Shown piece after piece: positions 19,131-31,122 of a stretch of 64,000 nt of DNA; the first letter of the stretch is position 1; the number at the start of each line of letters is the position of its first letter. The notes beneath the pieces are model-generated. The model saw only the letters and a program-made list of their open reading frames with translations, did no database searches and was not told the DNA's origin. This DNA is from Candidatus Melainabacteria bacterium. GTDB lineage: Bacteria > Cyanobacteriota > Vampirovibrionia > Gastranaerophilales > Gastranaerophilaceae. Where the stretch lies: assembly GCA_022009935.1 (NCBI GenBank), contig CP091731.1, positions 496,001 to 560,000 of the forward strand, in the 5' to 3' direction. A program made the translations under genes and the position numbers.

Positions 19131-21233
19131 ATGTTAAAGTTAAAAGACTTGTTGCGAAATAATGATATAGTATTAGCTGTGGGCTTGGTTGTTGTAATTG
19201 GAATGATGGTGCTCCCACTTCCAAGCGGTTTGCTTGACTTTTTGCTTACAATAAATATATCCTTGTCTGTTATCATTCTGTTGGTTTGCCTGTTCACAAA
19301 GGAACCGCTTGAATATTCAACTTTTCCAACAATTCTTCTTATATCAACGGTTTTTCGACTTGGCTTAAACGTAAGTTCAACACGACTTATCCTTCTTCAT
19401 GGTGAAGCCGGTGACGTTATTCATCTTTTGGAGAATTTGTTGTTGGTGGCAATTATGTGGTCGGTTTTGTTATTTTTGCAATACTTGTTATTATAAATTT
19501 TATGGTAATTACAGGCGGTGCAGGGCGTGTTGCTGAAGTGTCTGCAAGGTTTACATTGGATTCTATGCCCGGGAAACAGTTAAGTATTGATGCTGATTTA
19601 AATTCAGGTTTAATAAGTGAAGATGAAGCAAAGAAAAAAAGACGAAAAATTGAGCGTGAAGCCGATTTCTATGGTACTATGGATGGTGCTTCGAAATTTG
19701 TCAAAGGTGATGCAACCGCAGGGATTATAATCACAGTCATAAATATTATCGGTGGTTTGATTATTGGTGTGTGGCAGCTTAAAATGAACCTTATGACAGC
19801 TTTAAGTACTTATACAATTTTGACTGTCGGAGATGGTCTTGTTTCTCAAATCCCGGCTTTATTAATTTCATTTGCAACAGGCTTAATCGTTTCACGTGCA
19901 AGCGGTCAAGATGACTCTTTAAGTGACGATATAAAAAAGAAATGTTTTCAAACCCGACTGTTTTAGGTGTTGTATCCGGTTTGCTTGTGTTTCTGGGGCT
20001 TGTTCCGGGTATGCCGACTATTCCTTTTTGTTTAATTGGGGCTGTTTGCGGGTACGTTGCATATAATAAAAATATTGAGAAGAAAAAGAAACAGGAAGAA
20101 GCAAAACAACAAGAAGAAGAAAAGAAAAAGAAGATTTAGTTAAAAATAAGAAAAAAGCATTAAAGGGCTCTCGAGAAAGTGTCATGGAGCTTTTTGGCAA
20201 TGGAGCCTATTGAAATTGAGATAGGTTATCGACTTGTACCGCTTTTAAACGTTGAACAAGGTGGGGATTTGCTTGAAAGGATATCACAATTAAGGCGACA
20301 AACGGCTCTTGAAATGGGAATAATTTTACCTTCAATTCGTGTGCGTGACAATTTGCAGTTGCCGCCAAACCATTATCAAATAAAGCTAAAAGGTGTTCCT
20401 ATTGAAAAAGGTGAAATATACCCTGACAGATTTTTGGCAATGAATGCAAGCGGAATGGCTGATGACTCTTCAATAAGCGGTATAAATGCAATTGAGCCTG
20501 CTTTTGGTTTAAGTGCGATTTGGATTGAAGAAAAAGATAAAGAAAATGCCGAAATGGCTTCTTACACTGTTGTTAGTCCGTCTGCTGTCATTTCAACGCA
20601 TTTAACAGAAATAATAAAGAAAAATGCAGCAGATATCTTGTCACGCAATGATGTGAAACAACTTATTGAAAACTTGAAAAAAGAAGTTTCTGAAGACTAT
20701 GTGAAAGACTTGATGACAGAAATTAATATTTCTGATGTTCAAATAGTTATGCAGAACCTTTTAAAAGAACGAATTTCTGTTCGAGATTTAAGAACAATAT
20801 TGGAAACAATGAGTCTTCAAGTTCGAGTGAGCAAAAACACAGACTTTTTAACGGAACATGTTCGTCAAGCATTGTCAAGAACAATTTGCAAACAAAATTT
20901 AAGTCCAACCGGAGAATTGCTTGCAATAACGCTTGCTCCTGACATTGAAAGTGCAATAGCACAAGGAATGAGCCCTGATGGTCAAAGCCTTACTCTTGAC
21001 CCGACAGTAAGCTTAACATACTCATTAAAAACATGGACAAAGAAATAGAAAAAGCAATAGTCAAGCACTCTCAAGCCCCGGTTATACTTTGTTCTGCCCC
21101 AATAAGGATGTGTTTCCGTCGCTTTATTGAAAAAACACATCCACAAATAGCTGTTATGTCATACAATGAACTTGTAACTAACATAAAAGCAAAATCAGTA
21201 GGGATTATAAAAAGCCAGCTTGAAAAAGTCTAG
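19131..21233 (+). CDS. flhA: Flagellar export protein FlhA
   Basis: Largest export gate protein, about 700 residues (usual length about 690). The N-terminal half has eight membrane helices (LLDFLLTINISLSVIILLV; STFPTILLISTVFRLGLNVSSTRLIL). It includes the conserved FHIPEP-region counterpart GRVAEVSARFTLDSMPGKQLSIDADLNSGLI and the acidic loop. The C-terminal cytoplasmic domain starts near 20200 (IEIGYRLVPLL) and ends with SYNEL near 21170. Frameshifts occur near 19433 (a T missing in GAATTTG), 19945, 20125, 20205 and 21025. It is separated from flhB by the HAD gene. Confidence 0.95.
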
Positions 21234-21328
21234 GATAGTAACAATACTTAAAAAAAACTTTTCTAGAAACTTTTAATGTGTTAAAATTGTATATAACTTA
21301 AACTTGGGATTTTAAGGAGAAGACAAAT

Positions 21329-23079
21329 TTGAAAGAACTTAGCCAAAAACAACAAGATTTAGAAAAAAAAGAAGAATTATCAGGCGCTCAAATATTTCTT
21401 GAATGTTTAAAAAAGAGAATGTTAAAGAAATTTTTGGATACCCCGGTGGTGTAATTTTAACAATATATGAAGCGTTATATAATTGTCCTGATATAAAACA
21501 CTATTTAGTTCGTCATGAACAAGCAGCCATCCATGCTGCGGAAGGTTATGCTCGAGTTACAGGCAAACCCGGAGTTGCACTTGTTACCTCAGGCCCTGGG
21601 AGCTTGTAACACCGTTACAGGAATTGCAAACGCATATTATGACGGATATCCGCTTGTTGTGTTCACAGGACAGGTCGGTTTAAATCAAATTGGCAACGAT
21701 GCTTTTCAAGAAGCTGACATTGTTGGTATCACACGTTCTTGCTGCAAGCACAACTATCTTGTTTCCGATTTAAAAGACTTACCAAGAATAATAAAAGAAG
21801 CTTTTCATATTGCAACAACCGGCAAACCCGGGTATGTCGTTGTAGATTTGCCAAAATGCATTTTAAGTGACAAAACAGAATTTGTCTATCCGGATAAAGT
21901 TAAACTGCCAGGATATAATCCAAATTATGAAGGGCATCCTCGTCAAATGTCAAAAGCGTTGAAACTTTTGTGCGAAGCTCGTCGCCCTGTCATTATTTCA
22001 GGTGGTGGAGTTGTTCAGTCAAACGCTGAAAACGAACTTATCGAGCTTGCTCAAAAATTGAATGTTCCTGTTTGCAATACATTAATGGGTACCGGAACTT
22101 ATCCTAGCGATGATGAATTGTCATTGGGCATGTCTTGGAATGCACGGGAATTATTGGGCTAATTTTGCAGTTTGTAATTGTGATGTCCTTTTTGCAGTCG
22201 GCACACGATTTAACGACAGAATTACAGGGTGTCTGAAACGTTTTGCAAAAGATGCTCAAGTTGTTCACATTGACATTGACCCTTGCGCTATTTCAAAAAA
22301 TGTGAAAGTTGATGTACCAATTGTTGGTGATGCAAAACTTGTTTTGAATTCAATGCTCAAAGAATTTAATGAGTCAAACTATCAAATCAATAAAGAAGAC
22401 AAAGAAGATTGGCTAAACCAAATACGAGAATGGAAAAACAAACGAGCTTTGCCTCAAATCAAATCAACAAAGTTAAACCCAATGATAGTTATTAAAAAAT
22501 TATACAAACTTACAAAAGACTATGACCCGATTGTTTGTACAGAAGTCGGGCAACACCAAATGTGGACTGCACAATTGTTTAAATTCAACAAGCCACGTCG
22601 ATTGGTGACATCAGGCGGTCTTGGCAACCATGGGGTTTTGGTTTTCCGGCTGCAATCGGTGCCTGTATTGGACAAAAGATAAATTGGTCTTGAATATTGC
22701 CGGCGATGGCAGCATTCAAATGAATATTCAAGAACTTGCAACATATGTTGATTATAATTTGCCCATAATCGTGGCTGTCATAAACAACGGATACTTAGGA
22801 ATGGTGCGACAATGGCAGGAAAAATTGTTTCATAAACATTACTCCCAAACAAAAATTTCAAGCCCGGATTTTGTAAAACTTGCTCAAAGCTATGGCGCTT
22901 TAGGTTTTCGAGTTGAAAAAGAAGAAGATATTGAAACTGTTGTAAAACAAGCAATTGAAGCAAAAAGACCTGTATTTATAGATTTTATTGTAGAACCATT
23001 TGAAATGGTTTATCCTTGGGTACTTTCAGGTCATCCTTTAAATCAGGTGCTTTTTATCAAACGAACCTTGCCAAAATGA
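21329..23079 (+). CDS. ilvB: Acetolactate synthase large subunit
   Basis: ThDP-dependent enzyme making acetolactate and acetohydroxybutyrate for valine, leucine and isoleucine, about 583 residues. TTG start at 21329 with AAGGAGA 8 bases upstream. Landmarks: FGYPGGVILTIYEAL, RHEQAAIHAAEGYARVTGKPGVALVTSGPG with the ThDP glutamate, a central FAD-type domain (GTRFNDRITG), and the C-terminal ThDP motif GDGSIQMNIQELATYVDYNLPI with NNGYLGMVRQWQE. Frameshifts lie near 21412, 21603 (an extra A), 22140 and 22635. ilvN follows 29 bp later. Confidence 0.95.
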
Positions 23080-23108
23080 AGAATTATAATTATTGAAAGA
23101 GGAAAGAA

Positions 23109-23641
23109 ATGACAAGTGAACAAAAACATACAATATCAGTTCTGGTTAGAAATGAAGCCGGTGTATTATCACGCGTTGTCGGTCTTTTTCAGGTCGTGGG
23201 TTTAACATCGAAAGCTTGACAGTTGCTCCTACACTTGATACTGATTTTTCTCGTATTACAATTGTCTCCAAAGGGCAAACAGGCATAATTGAACAGATTA
23301 CCAAACAACTAAATCGACTTATCCCTACTTTAAAAGTTTTGGAAGTTACTGAGGATGATTCTGTTTCAAATGAGTTAATTCTTGTTAAAGTTACAGCTCG
23401 TGATGAATTCCGTTCTGAAATTTTAAGGATTGCCGAAATATTTAATGCCAAAATAATCGACGTATCCCCAAAAACATACACACTTATGGCAGTTGGTGAA
23501 GAACGCCAGATAACAGCATTAATTGAACTTTTAAGACATCTTGGTATAAAAGAGTTGGTTAGAAGTGGCAAAGTTGCTATATCTCGTGAAAATTCATTTA
23601 TGAATATAAAAATATATAACTATGAAAAAAAAACGACTTGA
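23109..23641 (+). CDS. ilvN: Acetolactate synthase regulatory small subunit
   Basis: About 177 residues. It starts MTSEQKHTISVLVRNEAGVLSRV at 23109 behind GAGGAAAG. The ACT domain continues after one missing T near 23190 as SGRGFNIESLTVAPT. The C-terminal part (RDEFRSEILRIAEIFNAKIIDVSPKTYTLMAVG, then IELLRHLGIKELVRSGKVAISR) is complete. It gives valine feedback control of IlvB in known systems. Its end overlaps the next gene by 20 bp. Confidence 0.94.
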
Positions 23642-24441
23642 TGCATATTTATGCGAAAAACAATATTTTGAAACAAAAACAAAAGCTCAAAACGCAATTT
23701 TAGCTGGCGATGTTCAACTTAACGGTGAAACAATATACAAACCTGCTTATGATATCGATGAAAGCAAAGAATATACTATAAACATTAAAACTTTAAAATA
23801 TGTATCTCGTGGTGGTTTCAAGCTTGAAAAAGCTCTTTTGGCTTTTGATATTAACTTGGAGAATAAAACTTGCCTTGATGCCGGTGCTTCATCCGGTGGT
23901 TTCACCGATTGTATGTTACAAAATAATGCAAAATTCGTTTATGCTGTTGACGTCGGCTATGGTCAATTGGCTTGGAAGTTAAGACAAAACACAAACCAAG
24001 TCAAGGTTATTGAAAGAACTAATATAAAAAATTGCGATTATTCTCAAATTTATGATGAAAAAGATTTGCTTCCTTCGTTTTGTGCTATGGATTTATCTTT
24101 TATTTCAATTTTAAAAGTTTTAGATAATATAAACAAACTTACTTCAAATAATTGTGAAATTGTTGCACTTATAAAACCTCAATTTGAAGCAGGGAAAGAA
24201 AATGTTGGCAAAAAACGGTGTTGTTAAAGATAAAAAAGTGCATTTTAACATAATTTCAAACATAATTAACCAAACACAAAAATTAAATTTAAAAACACTA
24301 AATTTAACTTTTTCACCAATAAAAAGATCTAAAAGGCAATATTGAATACTTGATACATTTCAAAAAGATGAACAAAACCAAAGTTTGATTGGCGAAAATG
24401 ACATACAAAAAATAATTGATGAAGCTTTTTCAAGTTTATAA
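23622..24441 (+). CDS. tlyA: TlyA-family rRNA 2'-O-methyltransferase
   Basis: About 273 residues. An S4 RNA-binding domain opens it (KKRLDAYLCEKQYFETKTKAQNAILAGDVQLNG), followed by a Rossmann methyltransferase domain: YVSRGGFKLEKAL, CLDAGASSGGFTDCML with the SAM site, AVDVGYGQLAW, and MDLSFISILKVL carrying the K-D-K-E region, then LIKPQFEAGKE. Known TlyA proteins methylate 16S and 23S rRNA; older annotation calls them hemolysin A. Shifts lie near 24212 and 24327. It overlaps ilvN and is probably translated from the same message. Confidence 0.9.
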
Positions 24442-24544
24442 TTCACTAATATATTAAGTTATGTAAAAAAATATATATTAATGAGCAATTTTTTATATAA
24501 AATTGTTTTATATTATATATAAGCAAAAAATATTTGAGGGAACA

Positions 24545-25367
24545 ATGTTTAATCTACCACAAAACAATCAGCAATTAATTCCAATGGGTATGCAACAACA
24601 GCAAATTGCAAACATGCCGGTTCAAAATATACAAACATATATTCCGGCAATTCAGAACATGCTACAAGAAACAGATACATTTATAAATGTTAGCAACCAA
24701 CAACAGCAAACAGGCAAAGGTTTTTGGGATGGTTTTAAATCTGTGTTTTCAAAAATAGGTGAATTTTGTACAAATAATTTTGGACTAATACTTACAGGTC
24801 TAGGTATCTTTGGTGGTTATAAATTCTGCTCAAGCTCAATGCAAACTTATGAAGAAAATAAAAAAAGAAGGTAAGCTTGATAATAAAGGAAATTTAAAAG
24901 ACAAAGATGCAACAATCAAAGAAAACATAATGAACTTTGTTGGTCATGGAGTCCATTATGTATTTGGTTCAAACCAGGCTGAAAACGTTGATGAGGAATC
25001 TGTAGAAATAGAAAAAGATAAAATAGAAAATATAAAACAAACAAAAGAGGATAATGCTCAAAAAGAATTGTTAAAAACCTTAATTCTTAAAGGACAAATA
25101 AGTAGTTTGTTGACAACATTTAAAAATGACAATAAAATAAGAATTAATATTCTTGAAGTAATTTCTCAAGAAATCAATAACAATAATCTTCCAAAATCAA
25201 CTTGTTGGGATAAAAGGCAATCAACAATAATTAATACTCTTCAAGACTTGATGGATTATGGTGATAATGATATTCAAACTCGTGCAAAAACTATCATACA
25301 GAATATACAAAAGAATGCTTACTTTTCAAAAAGTCAACAACAAAAACTAGCAAGCTTATTAAATTAA
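24545..25367 (+). CDS. Gln-rich membrane-anchored hypothetical protein
   Basis: About 273 residues joined across one shift near 24860 (an A-rich run). The N-terminal 60 residues are rich in Gln, Asn and Met (NLPQNNQQLIPMGMQQQQ). A single membrane helix follows (FGLILTGLGIFGGYKFC), then a charged helical C-terminal part. The start ATG at 24545 follows GAGGGAAC. No family is recognised. An intrinsic terminator follows at 25411. Localisation at the inner membrane is inferred from the helix. Confidence 0.65.
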
Positions 25368-25410
25368 GATAGTGCAAAATCCAAAGACGAAAAAAAGAAG
25401 ATTAATAATA

Positions 25411-25442
25411 AAAAAACGCTATATCTTTATATAGCGTTTTTT
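25411..25442. terminator. Bidirectional terminator
   Basis: AAAAAACGCTATAT and ATATAGCGTTTTTT form a 14-bp stem with a 4-base loop between two convergent genes, with T or A tracts on both sides. Confidence 0.88.
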
Positions 25443-25466
25443 GTTTGCTTATTTAATATATTAAAA

Positions 25467-26913
25467 CTATACATCTTCAACAGAAGTTGCACCAATTCTG
25501 TGAACACGGATGAAGTTTGTTTTTCCTGTTATCAATTTAGGTATTGAACCTGTCAAAATAACACGGTCATCAGCTTTTAAATCAGTATTTGAAAGCAAGA
25601 ACTCATCCAACTCTATCAAGAATTCACGGTTCAAAACTCTATCCCAATTGCGGCAGAATGGGAACATATCCCAGAAAAGATTTAATCTGCGACAAGTAGC
25701 TTCAGAGTCAGAAATAACAATGATAGGCACTTTTGGACGCAATTTTGACATCAATTTTGGTGTATAACCAGTGTGAGTGAAAGCTAGAATAGCTTTTGCA
25801 TCAATATCTTTCACCATCTTAACAGCAGCATTCACAACAGCTTGACGAGTCATCTTGATAACAAGGATTGATAGGCAAATCCAAATCATAGCGACAGAAA
25901 TCACTGTGTTCAACATTTTCGGCAATCATAGTCATCATATGAACAGCTTCTGCATAAAACTTACCAACAGAAGTTTCACCTGATAACATAATAGCATCTG
26001 TTCCATCAATAATTGCATTTGCAACGTCAGAAGCTTCTGCACGAGTTGGAATAGGTTGTTCAATCATAGTTTCCAACATTTGTGTTGCAACAATTGTCAC
26101 CTTTCTTTGTTGTAAAGCTTCGTTGATAATTCTTTTTTTGAACTATAGGCACTTTTTCAGGTGATATTTCAATACCCAAATCGCCACGAGCAACCATTAC
26201 ACCATCTGAAACCTGAATAATTTCTTTCATGTTATCAACAGCTTGCGGTTTTTCAATTTTAGCAATGATAGGAATATCTCCGCCAAAGTTTTTGATGTAA
26301 TCACGAGCAGTTAAAATGTCTTCTTTTTGACGAACAAAAGATAAAGCTACATAATCAGCATTGTTGTTTACGGCAAATTCAATAAATTTAACGTCGCGAG
26401 GAGTAACAGCTGCCAGACTTGCAGTTGACCCCGGAATGTTTAACCCTTTACGAGATTTTAAAAACACCACCATTTACAACTTCTGTATAAACTTTATCGT
26501 CTTCAACTTTTTCAACAACAACTTCCAATTTTCCGTCATCAATTAACATCATATCTCCCGGTTTAACGTCATTAGCTAAACCTGCATAATCAACAAGGGA
26601 TGATGTCTTTTTTCTTTAACTGATGGGCTAAAAACAAGTTTTTGACCATTTGTTATAACCATTTCACTTTCCAAGTTTCCAATTCTGATTTTAGAATCTT
26701 GCAAGTCAACCAAAACAGGAAGATGGATGTTTTTTTCTTTACATACACGACGAATAATTTCTATTCTACGTCTGTGGTCTTCTTCTGTTCCGTGTGATGT
26801 GTTCAAACGAAACATTGAAACACCAGCTTCAATCAAGTTGCGGATTCCTTCTTCGTGTTCGCAAACAGGACCCAATGTTGCTACAATTTTTTTTTTTTTG
26901 ATTCAATTAACAT
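25467..26913 (-). CDS. pyk: Pyruvate kinase
   Basis: Glycolytic enzyme converting phosphoenolpyruvate and ADP to pyruvate and ATP; about 482 residues, without the extra C-terminal PEP-utiliser domain. It starts at ATG 26911-26913 (MLIESKKKK, then IVATLGPVCEH after a miscounted A run). Landmarks: MFRLNTSHGTEEDHRRRIE, LPVLVDLQDSKIRIG, IIAKIEKPQAV with the catalytic lysine, VMVARGDLGIEI, MLSGETSVGKFY and the C-terminal domain to RIGATSVEDV. Shifts occur near 26890, 26600, 26465, 26105 and 25860. Confidence 0.95.
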
Positions 26914-26992
26914 TTTCTATCTCACTTTTCTTTTAAATATATTAATTTTTCGACCTATTAATTGTAACAAAACCAAATTTTTGAGTCAAATC

Positions 26993-27217
26993 TTATTGAA
27001 AATGTTTATCCTTGTTATAAATAAACCATCTTGAAGCTTTCGTACGATTATTTACATTAAGCTTTAAAAATATTTTATTCATATAAGACTTCACTGTTTC
27101 TTTTGACAAGCCAAGTTCTTTAGCTATTTCTTTATTTGACATTCCCAGACAGACACAGTTAAGTACATCAAACTCACGAGAAGTTAAATTCCTTTGAATA
27201 TTAGTTTCTGATTTCAT
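26993..27217 (-). CDS. Stand-alone LuxR-type HTH regulator
   Basis: 74 residues consisting almost only of a GerE/LuxR DNA-binding domain: LTSREFDVLNCVCLGMSNKEIAKELGLSKETVKSYMNKIFLKLNVNNRTKA. There is no receiver or ligand domain. The reading frame is unbroken. Single-domain GerE proteins exist and act as small transcription factors, but the target is unknown. It is divergent from the permease pair at 27335, which it might control; this is speculative. Confidence 0.82.
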   Translation of the reverse strand: MKSETNIQRNLTSREFDVLNCVCLGMSNKEIAKELGLSKETVKSYMNKIFLKLNVNNRTKASRWFIYNKDKHFQ

Positions 27218-27334
27218 ATATCTTTATCATTTCCATACTTTAATTTTAATTTAACATAAAATCTAACTTTCGTATTCAATCATTTAGCTTAATAAACTAT
27301 ATGCAAAATTAATAAATTGCTATAAAATTATTAA

Positions 27335-28305
27335 ATGAATATTTTAAAATTTATAATCAAACGACTTATTCAAGCAATACCTGTTTTAATTATGGTGTCA
27401 ATTTTGAGCTTTTTTATAATAAGACTAAGCCCGAGCGATCCTTTGTCTGAAATGAGATTGAACCCCTGCTATTTCACAAGAAACCATTAACCATGAAATA
27501 AAACGATTAAAACTTGATAAACCAATTTACGTTCAGTATTTTTATTGGATGAAAGGCTTTATTAAAGGGGATTTGGGCTATACAACAAACGGTGAAAAAG
27601 TTTCGCAAAAACTGAAAGAACGCATTCCAAACACTTTGCTTTTGTCTTTTGTTGTTATTTTTTTCACTTGGGCAATGGGTGTTCCTCTTGGAATTTTGGC
27701 AGCTTCCAATCAAAATAAACCACTTGATAAAACAATTATAATTATGTCAACAATTGGCATGGCTATTCCTTCGTTTTTTCTTGCACTTCTTTTTTTGATG
27801 TTTGCGGTTAAAACAGGGATATTTCCGGTTGGAGGATTAACTTCATACAACTTTTCAAATATGAGTTATTTAAATAAAGTGTTTGACATAGCTCATCATA
27901 TATTTTTACCGGCTTTGACTCTGATTATCATTTCACTTGCTTCCATAATCCGACAAATGAGGGGCAATCTTCTTGATGTTTTAAATTCTGATTATTTAAA
28001 ATTTGCAAAAGCAAAAGGTCTTTCAAATTTTAAGATTTTATATAAACATGCACTTCGCAACGCATTAAACCCAATGCTTTCATTGTTGGGATTTGAATTT
28101 GCTTCGCTTTTTAAGTGGAGCCGCTTTGACTGAGTATGTTTTTCAATATCCCGGGCTTGGAAGACTTATTCTTGAAGCTGTGTTAAGAACTGATACAAAT
28201 TTAATTATGGCTTCTTTGATGCTTGGAACAGTAATGTTAATAATTGGAAATCTCATTGCTGATATACTTTTTAAAACTTTTGGACCCGAGGATAAATTGA
28301 TATGA
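27335..28305 (+). CDS. ABC transporter permease, DppB/OppB family
   Basis: Inner-membrane permease of the peptide/nickel ABC family, about 323 residues. It starts MNILKFIIKRLIQAIPVLIMVSILSFFIIRLSPSDP, as is usual for DppB. The BPD_transp_1 domain includes TLLLSFVVIFFTWAMGVPLGILAA and the EAA-like loop YLKFAKAKGLSNFKILYKHALRNALNPM. Shifts occur near 27470 and 28115. The stop overlaps the start of the next gene (28302). No ATPase or binding protein gene is near. Confidence 0.88.
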
Positions 28306-29375
28306 ATCAAAACACAATAAAAAAAAACAAATTTAAATTACTTCTAAAAGACAATATAGTATTCTTTGCTTTTTGTTGTTCTTGTGTTTTTGTATATTTG
28401 TTCTATTCTTGCTGACTTTATTTCTCCATATAGTGCATACTCATCAAACAAAGAATTATCGTATGCTCCACCTTCTAATATTTATATTTTAGATAAAACC
28501 AACAAACTCACATTTCCTTATACATACAATTACAAACGAATGTTCAATGAGTCCAAGTTCAAAGTGGATTATATTGAAGATACATCAAAGGCATACAAGT
28601 TAAAACTTTTTGTAAAAGGAGATGAGTATAAATTTTTAGGGATAAAACAAGCTTGCATTTGTTTGGTACAACAAATGGCGGGAAGTTTTTTCTTTTGGGG
28701 ACAGACATAAATGGGCGTGATTTCTTTTCTCGTCTTATGATAGGGAGTCGTATATCACTTTTTATAGGCTTTATAGCCATTTTGATATCAGTTCCGCTTG
28801 GACTTCTTTACGGTGGAATTTCAGGCTATTTGGGCGGAAAAGTTGACATAGTAATGATGCGCCTAGCGGAAGCTATAATGTCCATTCCAAGTTTTTATCT
28901 GCTTATTATTTTGGCCGGGATTTTACCCGCAAACTTGACAAGCACACAACGCTTTATTATGATAACTGCAATTTTGGCTTTTGTTTCGTGGGCTTCTTTA
29001 TCAAGAATAATAAGGGGGATGGTTTTGTCGATAAAAACAAGAGAATATGTTCTTGCAAGCGAAGTTATTGGACAATCAAAGCTAAATATAATTATCAAAC
29101 ATATTCTTCCTCAAACTTTGACATTCACAATCATTGCAGTGTCACTTTCTATACCTTCTTACATTCTGTCTGAAAGTGCATTAAGTTTTATTGGTTTGGG
29201 TATTCAACAGCCTGATGCAAGTTGGGGGAACTTGCTTAAAGATGCTCAAAGTTATATTGTTATAACCTCTCGTCCTTGGCTTCTTGCAAGCGGTGTGTTG
29301 ATTTTTGTAACTGTCCTTGCTTATAACATTCTAAGCGACAAAATAAGAGATGTTTTTGACACAAACCAACGATAA
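28302..29375 (+). CDS. ABC transporter permease, DppC/OppC family
   Basis: Partner permease, about 357 residues. The OppC-type N-terminal helix (MLFVVLVFLYICSILADFISPY) follows a short cytoplasmic lead and a shift near 28360. A large external loop follows (residues about 45-130), then HLFGTTNGGKFFLLGTDINGRDFFSRLMIGSRISL and the permease core with the EAA loop TREYVLASEVIGQSKLNIIIKHILPQ. The C-terminus shows GLGIQQPDASWGNLLKDAQ, strongly typical of DppC. A second shift lies near 28652. Likely a heterodimer with the preceding gene product, taking up oligopeptides or similar solutes. Confidence 0.9.
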
Positions 29376-29449
29376 AAAATGATGGTTTTGATGTTTCTAA
29401 AAATCAATCCTAGTTTCGTGCCAAATGACAAAGCACCAATATACTTTAT

Positions 29450-29493
29450 AAAGCGCCAAATTTACATAGATTTTATGTAAATTTGGCGCTTTA
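29450..29493. terminator. Long-stem terminator after the permease genes
   Basis: AAGCGCCAAATTTACATA and its complement form an 18-bp stem; T-containing sequence follows. It ends the dppBC-like transcript. Confidence 0.8.
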
Positions 29494-29516
29494 AATATCT
29501 TTTAAATAGAGAAAAA

Positions 29517-29553
29517 AATACGAGGTGTCAACATTTAAGACACCTCGTATTTT
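29517..29553. terminator. Second terminator, facing the pilin gene
   Basis: AATACGAGGTGTC pairs with GACACCTCGTATT around a 9-base loop, with T runs on both strands. It lies 26 bp from the pilin stop and serves the minus-strand gene. Confidence 0.82.
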
Positions 29554-29578
29554 GATATTTATATTATCTTTGTGCTAA

Positions 29579-30219
29579 CTAACCTCCTGTTGAAGAAGAA
29601 GATGATGATGAAGATGAAGATTGACAATTATTACCTGATGCAGTAACACAATCTTCTAAAAAGTCTGCAGCATTAGTTCTTTGATATGTTGTTAATCCAG
29701 AAGCAGTTGTTGGCTGTGACACAGTTACAGTAGTTCCAGCTACATAAATTCTAAAAAGTATCTTTAACACTACTTAATTTATATGTGTTACTACTTTGCG
29801 CAAAACTATTACTATCAGCAATAACACTTGTATTAGAACTTGCTGTTTATCCTTTTATGACCGTTAACGTCTACATCTACAAAATGATTTGTATCGGGAA
29901 CCTCTGCATTCACAGCATTAGTAAAATTATACATCATTCCATCAGCAGTGGTTACAATATTACCAGATATCTCTTTAGCATTTAATCTTTGCTTAGCAAA
30001 ATTTTCATAGTTTGAAATAGTAGAGAAGTCTTCACCAGTTAATGCATAATGCAAGGTTACAGCTTGAGACAATGTTGACATTGCTTTTTGCAAACCGGTT
30101 TTTATTTCCTGTTTATTTGTACCACCCAACAATGATGGCAATGTCATCGCTGCAATTACACCTATGATTACCAACGTAATCAAAACTTCCGCCAACGTAA
30201 AGCCCTGTTTCTTCATCAT
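29579..30219 (-). CDS. Type IV pilin-like protein with Ser-rich tail
   Basis: About 213 residues. The N-terminus MMKKQGFTLAEVLITLVIIGVIAAMTLPSLL is a canonical prepilin leader: the peptidase cleaves before the Phe and the glutamate at mature position 5 is present. The globular part is short and ends in a run of ten Ser followed by TGG. Two base shifts lie near 29848 and 29755. Ribosome site AAAGGTGG. The protein is exported and assembled as a pilin or pseudopilin; pilO-like and pilM/N-like genes are at 41902-44239. The Ser run may be a flexible or glycosylated tail (inference). Confidence 0.85.
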
Positions 30220-30386
30220 AAAATACCACCTTTCGTATACTCTTCTATTTTATTACTCCAAGTTTTTTTTTTCTTTACTTTAAAATTATACCAGTTTTAA
30301 ATAAAAAATCAACTCATAAATTTTTCCTTCATTTCTTCATAAATATAATTCCCGATTAGTTTAAAAGTGAAACAATTATTTTATAA

Positions 30387-31120
30387 TTATTTTTTAAAAT
30401 TATTAAAATCTTCCAAAGTGTCAATCCCAACACTTTTTTTATCTGTTTGTATAACTTTTATTTTAAAACCTAAATCAAAAGCTCTCAATTGTTCCAAACT
30501 TTCAGTTTTTTTCAAGCATTGATTGTTGTGCGCCTATCATTGCAAACAAAGAACCTCTTCTATATCCGTAAATTCCAATGTGAGCGAAATATTCGGCAAA
30601 TTCTTCATTTCTCGGGTATGGTATGGGGGAACGTGAAAAATAAACGGCATTATTGTTTTTGTCAAACACACACTTCACAACATTGGGATTATTTATTTCT
30701 TCCTTGTCTTCAGTTTCACGAACAAGCGTTGCCATTTGACATTCTTCTTTTTTAAGTACCTCAATTATTTTTTCAACATCTTCAACATTTATTAAAGGTT
30801 CATCACCTTGAAGATTTATTATATATTCAAAATCATCATGACGCTTAGCAACTTCACCAATCCGGTCACTTCCGCTTTTATGATTAATATCTGTCATTTC
30901 AACATTTGCGCCAAATTCAACACATTTTTTACAAATACGTTCATCATCAGTCGCAACAATAACCACATCAGCATTTTTTTACCATTAAGGCACGTTCATA
31001 AACATATTGAATAACAGGCTTTCCATTAACCTCAAGTAACGGTTTACCGTTTAAACGACTTGAATTATATCTTGCCGGAATTATAATGGCAGCTTTTTTA
31101 TTTTTATTATCTGATTGCAT
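30387..31120 (-). CDS. kdsB: CMP-Kdo synthetase
   Basis: 3-deoxy-manno-octulosonate cytidylyltransferase, about 244 residues, activating Kdo for lipopolysaccharide. It begins MQSDNKNKKAAIIIPARYNSSRLNGKPLLEVNGKPVIQYVYERA, the nucleotide-binding start, then VIVATDDERI, HKSGSDRIGEVA, IINLQGDEPLI, and FSRSPIPYPR with YFAHIGIYGYR. Shifts lie near 30975 and 30510. The ATG at 31118-31120 lies directly after the prmA stop. Its presence implies an outer membrane with Kdo-containing lipid. Confidence 0.92.
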
Positions 31121-31122
31121 CA

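Noticed and set aside
15061..21233. Virulence-type secretion system instead of a flagellum
   Set aside because: FlhB has the flagellar-style N-terminus and NPTH context, the order fliP-fliQ-fliR-flhB-flhA is flagellar, and no injectisome-specific gene is seen.
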